A stretch of 64,000 nt of DNA from Bacillus sp. FJAT-14578 (GTDB lineage: Bacteria > Bacillota > Bacilli > Bacillales > Bacillaceae_H). The position numbers and the translations under genes are program-made. The DNA is taken from positions 1 through 64,000 of the forward strand of contig NZ_AYSE01000006.1 of assembly GCF_000504165.1 (NCBI RefSeq), read 5' to 3'. The notes beneath the pieces are model-generated. The model was not told the DNA's origin, made no database searches, and worked only from the letters and a program-made list of their open reading frames with translations. Below are positions 59,915 to 64,000 of the stretch, piece by piece (the first letter of the stretch is position 1; the number at the start of each line of letters is the position of its first letter).

Positions 59915-61294
59915 ATGTCTTCAGAAATGAAGGAAAAATGCGGGGTATTTGGAGTTTTCAATCACCCCAAAGCAGCCGATTTAACATACTACGGACTGCA
60001 TGCTCTTCAGCATCGCGGCCAGGAGAGCGCAGGAATCGTGGTTAGCGACGGTAAAACATTTAAGCATCACCGCGGAATGGGATTGGTTACCCAAGTATTT
60101 TCACGTGACATTCTCGATGGACTTAGCGGAAATATGGCAATTGGCCATGTTCGGTATTCCACTTCTGGTGAAAGTTTATTGCAAAACGCACAGCCCCTCG
60201 TTTTTAAATATAGTGGGGGAGACTTAGCTGTCGCTCATAACGGCAACCTGGTAAATGCAAGAATAGAACGAAATGTGTTACAGCAGCAGGGAAGCATATT
60301 CCAAACAACAACCGATACGGAAATTATCGCTCACCTTATTGCCCGTTCCAGTAAAAATCGATTCGAAGAGGCCGCACCTGATATTCTTACGCGCCTCGAT
60401 GGTTCTTTCGCCTTGCTTATCATGACGGAAAAACAGATGCTGATTGCGCTGGACCGTCATGGTTTGCGTCCCCTCAGCCTTGGAAGAATCGGTGAAGCCA
60501 TCGTTGCCGCTTCAGAAACATGCGCCTTGAATGCGGTGGATGCGAAGTTTTGGCGGGATGTAGAACCCGGAGAATGGCTTCTTGTGGACGAAAACGGGAT
60601 TCAAACGGGACGATTCGCTCCAAAGAGTGAGCTATCCCTTTGTTCTTTTGAATTTGTTTATTTTGCCCGGCCTGATAGTGTCATTCACGGAAGAAGCGTC
60701 TTATCGATTCGAAAAGAATTAGGTCAAATTCTGGCCAAGGAACATCCGGCACAGGCGGATGTGGTGGTCGCCGTTCCCGAATCGAGCGTCCCGGCCGCAA
60801 TTGGCTTCTCCCAACAATCAGGAATTCCTTATGAGATGGGACTGATCAAAAATCCATATGCGGGGCGTTCATTCATTGAACCTACCCAAGAATTGCGCGA
60901 ATTGGCCGTTCGCCTCAAATTGAGCGCCGTTCAAGAAATTCTCGAAGGCAAAAGGGTCGTGCTTGTCGATGATTCGATTGTAAGGGGAACAACGAGCAAG
61001 CGAATTGTCCAATTGATCCGGCAGGCAGGTGCCAAAGAAGTCCATGTGCGCATTAGTTCACCGATGGTTCGAAATCCTTGTTTTTATGGAGTTGATATGC
61101 CGACAAAAGAAGAGTTATTCGCCAACAGGCTCGAACATGAACGAGCCATGGGAGAGGCTATCGGAGCGGATACATTGGCCTTTTTAAGTACCGAAGGGTT
61201 GTTAGAGGCAGTAGATGTGAATCTTGCAGAAACCAGTAATCGATGCATAGCCTGTTTCAGCGGGGCCTATCCGACCAAACTATACCTGAAGTAA
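59915..61294 (+). CDS. purF: Amidophosphoribosyltransferase, stand-alone PurF-like
   Basis: This 459-aa protein is colinear with Bacillus PurF. A short propeptide ends at the N-terminal nucleophile Cys9 (KEKCGVFG). The glutaminase domain has HRGQESAG, GHVRYST and AHNGNLVNA, and the PRPP site is VVLVDDSIVRGTTS. All four iron-sulfur cysteines are kept (LCSFEFVYF, NPCFYGVD, RCIACFSG). It catalyses the first step of purine synthesis. It stands alone rather than in a pur operon, and no purine riboswitch or PurR box is obvious, so it may be a second, divergent copy. GGGAGGG precedes the ATG. Confidence 0.88.
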   Translation: MSSEMKEKCGVFGVFNHPKAADLTYYGLHALQHRGQESAGIVVSDGKTFKHHRGMGLVTQVFSRDILDGLSGNMAIGHVRYSTSGESLLQNAQPLVFKYSGGDLAVAHNGNLVNARIERNVLQQQGSIFQTTTDTEIIAHLIARSSKNRFEEAAPDILTRLDGSFALLIMTEKQMLIALDRHGLRPLSLGRIGEAIVAASETCALNAVDAKFWRDVEPGEWLLVDENGIQTGRFAPKSELSLCSFEFVYFARPDSVIHGRSVLSIRKELGQILAKEHPAQADVVVAVPESSVPAAIGFSQQSGIPYEMGLIKNPYAGRSFIEPTQELRELAVRLKLSAVQEILEGKRVVLVDDSIVRGTTSKRIVQLIRQAGAKEVHVRISSPMVRNPCFYGVDMPTKEELFANRLEHERAMGEAIGADTLAFLSTEGLLEAVDVNLAETSNRCIACFSGAYPTKLYLK

Positions 61295-61341
61295 CCGCCT
61301 GACAACATTCAATAAGTACCGGCTATATCCATAATTATCAG

Positions 61342-61380
61342 TCTAACAAGGCGCGTTCCTATTGGTCGCGCCTTGTTAGA
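61342..61380. terminator. Hairpin after purF
   Basis: TCTAACAAGGCGCG and CGCGCCTTGTTAGA form a perfect 14-bp stem 48 bp after the stop. The following T-run is poor. The remaining 61381-61646 shows no gene. Confidence 0.65.
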
Positions 61381-61646
61381 CTTTCAGCATAAAAGCCGTT
61401 CGTCTGGCTCTGCAATATTATAAAACAGGAAAAAGTCGTGATACTCATTTTACTCTCCCTTTTCCTTGATAACGCACTAAACGGTTTATATACTGCTTGC
61501 TTCTGGATAAAGTTCGTCAAATTGATCGAGCTTTCTAATACTATTTCTACATTTCCTAAATAATCAATAAAAATGCATGTGCAGATATGCTTACAATCCT
61601 AATTTGTAACCTATTTGCTCAGTCCTGTGTTTCTACATCCAAAGAA

Positions 61647-63149
61647 TTAACTACAGACCGGTTCTTTTTTGCATAGACCAAGCGTCTGCGCTGTTGAAGT
61701 TTGAATTTCTTGGAAAAGCTCTGGTTTTTCCACTAGTGACACGCCATAAGAAGGAATCATTTCTTTTATTTTCGATTCCCACTCTTTTTTATGCTGCGGG
61801 AAGCATTTTTCTAATACCTCAAGCATGACGTGAACGGCAGTAGAAGCACCCGGAGAAGCGCCGAGCAATGCAGCTATCGAGCCGTCAGCGGCACTAACAA
61901 CCTCCGTACCAAATTGAAGTGTTCCTTTCCCCCCGGCCTCAGTATCTTTAATTACTTGCACACGTTGGCCCGCTACCACTATACCCCAATCCTCGCTTTT
62001 GGCGTTCGGGATAAACTCGCGTAATTCTTCCATGCGCTTTTCATTCGATAACATAACTTGCTGGATCAGGTATTTGGTCAATGCCATCTCTTTTACGCCT
62101 GCCGCCAACATAGTGAAGACATTATTCGGTTTTACGGAACCGATCAAATCAAGATTTGAACCATTTTTTAAGAACTTTGGCGAGAAGCCGGCAAACGGTC
62201 CAAACAGCAATGTTTTTTTGTTATCGATATATCTTGTATCAAGATGCGGAACAGACATCGGAGGAGCACCAACCTTAGCTTTACCGTATACTTTTGCATG
62301 ATGCTGCGCGACAACTTCCGGATTGTGACAGACCATAAATAGTCCGCTTACCGGGAATCCTCCAATATGTTTTGACTCAGGAATACCGGTTTTTTGTAGT
62401 AAAGGCAGACTTCCGCCCCCACCGCCGATAAAGACGAATTTTGCCGTATGGCATTCGATTTTACCGCTATCGCTATCATGCACTTTCACTTCCCACGATC
62501 CGTCGCTGGTACGTTTAATATCCTCAACGCTATGCTTGTAATTGATCTCCACATTTTTACTCTTTAAGTGGTCAAACAACATGCGTGTTAAAGCCCCAAA
62601 GTTGACATCCGTTCCAGAGTCGATTTTTGTTGCCGCTACCGGTTCATTCGATGTACGGCCTTCCATGATAAGCGGAACCCATTCCTTCAGTTTTTCAGGG
62701 TCATCGGAAAATTCCATCCCTTGAAACAGGGGATTGTTTGACAGCGCTTCAAAACGTTTTTTCAAAAACGTTACATTTTCTTCCCCTTGTACTAAACTCA
62801 TATGAGGGATTGGCATGATAAAGTCCTGCGGATTACGAATTAGATTACTCTTTACAAGATAAGACCAAAACTGTCTTGAAAGCTGAAAGTGTTCATTAAT
62901 TTTTATTGCTTTGCTCACATCTATCGATCCGTCAGATTTTTCCGATGTATAGTTAAGCTCGCACAGTGCAGCGTGGCCCGTCCCTGCATTATTCCATTCG
63001 TTAGAGCTTTCTTCTCCTGCGTTTGCAAGTTTCTCAAACACTTTGATTTCCCATTCAGGTGCTAGCTCTTTCAGTAATGATCCCAAAGTCGCGCTCATGA
63101 CTCCGGCACCAATTAAGATAACGTCTGTTTTTCTCTGTATGCTGCTCAT
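61647..63149 (-). CDS. mqo: Malate:quinone oxidoreductase
   Basis: This FAD protein of about 500 aa has the N-terminal dinucleotide motif [18 protein letters not shown], family stretches [19 protein letters not shown] and [18 protein letters not shown], and C-terminal [20 protein letters not shown]. It oxidises malate to oxaloacetate at the membrane and passes electrons to quinone, bypassing NAD-dependent malate dehydrogenase. The ATG at 63149 follows GAGGAAGG; an in-frame codon 15 bp upstream overlaps this site. It is a single gene. Confidence 0.95.
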   Translation of the reverse strand: MSSIQRKTDVILIGAGVMSATLGSLLKELAPEWEIKVFEKLANAGEESSNEWNNAGTGHAALCELNYTSEKSDGSIDVSKAIKINEHFQLSRQFWSYLVKSNLIRNPQDFIMPIPHMSLVQGEENVTFLKKRFEALSNNPLFQGMEFSDDPEKLKEWVPLIMEGRTSNEPVAATKIDSGTDVNFGALTRMLFDHLKSKNVEINYKHSVEDIKRTSDGSWEVKVHDSDSGKIECHTAKFVFIGGGGGSLPLLQKTGIPESKHIGGFPVSGLFMVCHNPEVVAQHHAKVYGKAKVGAPPMSVPHLDTRYIDNKKTLLFGPFAGFSPKFLKNGSNLDLIGSVKPNNVFTMLAAGVKEMALTKYLIQQVMLSNEKRMEELREFIPNAKSEDWGIVVAGQRVQVIKDTEAGGKGTLQFGTEVVSAADGSIAALLGASPGASTAVHVMLEVLEKCFPQHKKEWESKIKEMIPSYGVSLVEKPELFQEIQTSTAQTLGLCKKEPVCS

Positions 63150-63380
63150 TATAACCTTCCTCATCCCCTATATTTGCAAAAAAGAGTAAGCGCTCCTGCT
63201 TAGGTGTCACAAAAAGCAAGGTACCTCCCAGGAACACACCTTTTCTGTCTAGTTATAACTCTATTATATTCTATTATAATTAGTTATAGCTTAAAATATC
63301 TAGTATTATCTGATAATTTTAAACTATTTAAAGCCTGTAAAAAAGGGAAAAGCCTGTCCACAAGGCCCTGAGAACATACA

Positions 63381-63430
63381 AAAACGAAGGCCAAAACTTT
63401 AGCTTCTTGCAAGGGTTAAGGCCTTCGTTT
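63381..63430. other. Inverted repeat upstream of mqo
   Basis: AAACGAAGGCC and GGCCTTCGTTT (11 bp) are separated by a loop of about 28 bases, 230 bp upstream of mqo. It could be the terminator of a lost gene. The rest of 63165-63570 shows no gene. Confidence 0.4.
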
Positions 63431-63574
63431 GCCGTTATCAGTGAACCGATACCTTCTAATTTTCGCCGTTACTTGCGGGATAAATAACATTTCTATCATT
63501 ATTTCCTGAAAAATCATCTATTTTTGATATTGGTTTAATCTCACATTGAGATATATAATAAAAACAAGAAGAAA

Positions 63575-63588
63575 AGAAAACGTTTTCA
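63575..63588. promoter_or_regulatory. cre-like palindrome
   Basis: AGAAAACGTTTTCA matches the cre consensus except for the first base. It lies about 47 bp upstream of the small gene at 63635. Confidence 0.4.
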
Positions 63589-63634
63589 ACATTTAAATAC
63601 TTCGTTACTTCTCATACTATAAGGAGGATTTAAG

Positions 63635-63781
63635 ATGAGCCAAGTAGAAAGAAATTCCAAAGTGCAGAAATTAATGGAGCAACAAAAATTCAATGAGAAA
63701 GAACTTTCCAAGATGACAGATTCACAGATTGAATATTATCACTGGCTCTATTTTGATGACTCTGTTTATGATTATATGTAA
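63635..63781 (+). CDS. Small protein, possibly BH0509-like (48 aa)
   Basis: AAGGAGGA lies upstream of an ATG and a frame encoding MSQVERNSKVQKLMEQQKFN, EKELSKMTDSQIEYYHWLYF and DDSVYDYM. The pattern 'x-ERxxxxxxL...ELxxMTDxxIE' recalls the short BH0509 family of Bacillaceae, whose function is unknown. A strong terminator follows at once, so this is a real single gene. Confidence 0.7.
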   Translation: MSQVERNSKVQKLMEQQKFNEKELSKMTDSQIEYYHWLYFDDSVYDYM

Positions 63782-63791
63782 CTCAAATATA

Positions 63792-63850
63792 AAATGATAA
63801 AAAGCGGGAAAAACATTGATAATTCAGGTTTTCCCGCTTTTTATCATTTT
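63792..63850 (+). terminator. Strong terminator after the 48-aa gene
   Basis: AAATGATAAAAAGCGGGAAA and its inverse TTTCCCGCTTTTTATCATTT form a stem of about 20 bp, 11 bp after the stop. Confidence 0.85.
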
Positions 63851-64000
63851 ATTACTTTCAGAAATAATTTCTTGCAAACCTGCTCTTTGGTAATAAGTGG
63901 AGTTCAGTTACGTTTTGACCTTGCTGATTTTCAGCTTCCTTCCTTTTCCCTCCAGTCACTTCCTAGCGGCTGGGCACTAGTACATAAAAGAAGGGAATGA
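63851..64000. other. Right-edge sequence without a supported gene
   Basis: An open plus-strand frame runs through this end, but its start lies inside the terminator and its residues do not look protein-like. I see no gene that can be supported. Confidence 0.3.

Noticed and set aside
1..64000. CRISPR array, prophage module or toxin-antitoxin system
   Set aside because: No regularly spaced repeats, phage structural or integrase genes, or recognisable toxin-antitoxin pairs were seen on either strand.

Overview
The window comes from a spore-forming Bacillaceae genome of moderate-to-low G+C. Signs of this are a GerA-type germinant receptor operon, four CotF-like spore coat proteins, strong GGAGG ribosome binding sites, an S-box riboswitch upstream of metNIQ, CcpA-type cre sites, a Bacillus-type levansucrase/levanase pair and a structured repeat common in Bacillaceae. 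The sugar genes resemble the levoglucosan genes known from thermophilic Bacillus such as B. smithii. That species name is only a guess.

Layout. 0-2.1 kb: acyl-CoA ligase and CoxG-like protein, probably the edge of an aromatic or acid catabolism operon. 2.6-11.2 kb (locus A): a sugar operon with two Gfo/Idh/MocA dehydrogenases, an RbsABC-like importer, a TIM-barrel isomerase and a LacI regulator. 11.5-15.7 kb: gerA-gerC-gerB operon. 16-19 kb: a charged repeat protein, ROK glucokinase and a polyol-type MFS carrier. 19.4-24.4 kb (locus B): a second, decayed copy of the locus A genes. 24.6-30.5 kb (locus C): a third operon with a paralogous binding protein, an alcohol dehydrogenase, an SDR and two epimerase-like TIM barrels, under a copied operator region. 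31.6-34.1 kb: adhB and CotF-like coat genes. 34.3-37.6 kb: a LytTR response regulator and a histidine kinase fused to a sugar-binding domain. 37.9-39.3 kb: a MalE-type binding protein joined to a LacI headpiece stub. 39.9-42.8 kb: methionine importer with SAM riboswitch. 43-46 kb: hypotheticals and an LCAT-like hydrolase. 46.4-49.9 kb: flavin monooxygenase/aromatic carrier operon. 50-54.4 kb: cold-shock protein, levB and sacB. 55-59.4 kb: MalE-type binding protein with a YesN/YesM-like two-component system. 59.9-63.8 kb: purF-like gene, mqo and a small ORF.

How it fits together. The second dehydrogenase of loci A and B closely resembles levoglucosan dehydrogenase. With the TIM-barrel proteins, the other dehydrogenase, the importer and the nearby glucokinase this suggests oxidation-elimination-hydration-reduction of an anhydrosugar to glucose, then phosphorylation. 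Locus A has lost the LgdB1-like gene (a start-less stub remains at 2627-2667). Locus B keeps it but has lost the transporter, most of the binding protein and most of the LacI regulator. The two loci therefore look complementary. Each of loci A, B and C carries three operator-like palindromes spaced 76-85 bp apart, plus, in A and B, one next to the lacI start.

The most unusual object is the 845-aa protein at 35013-37550: PAS, HisKA, HATPase and receiver domains followed by a complete RbsB-like sugar-binding domain. This domain is homologous to the local lipoprotein binding proteins but has no signal peptide. No membrane segment is visible anywhere in the protein, so it should be a cytoplasmic sugar-sensing kinase derived from a transporter component. 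Its likely partner is the adjacent LytTR response regulator.
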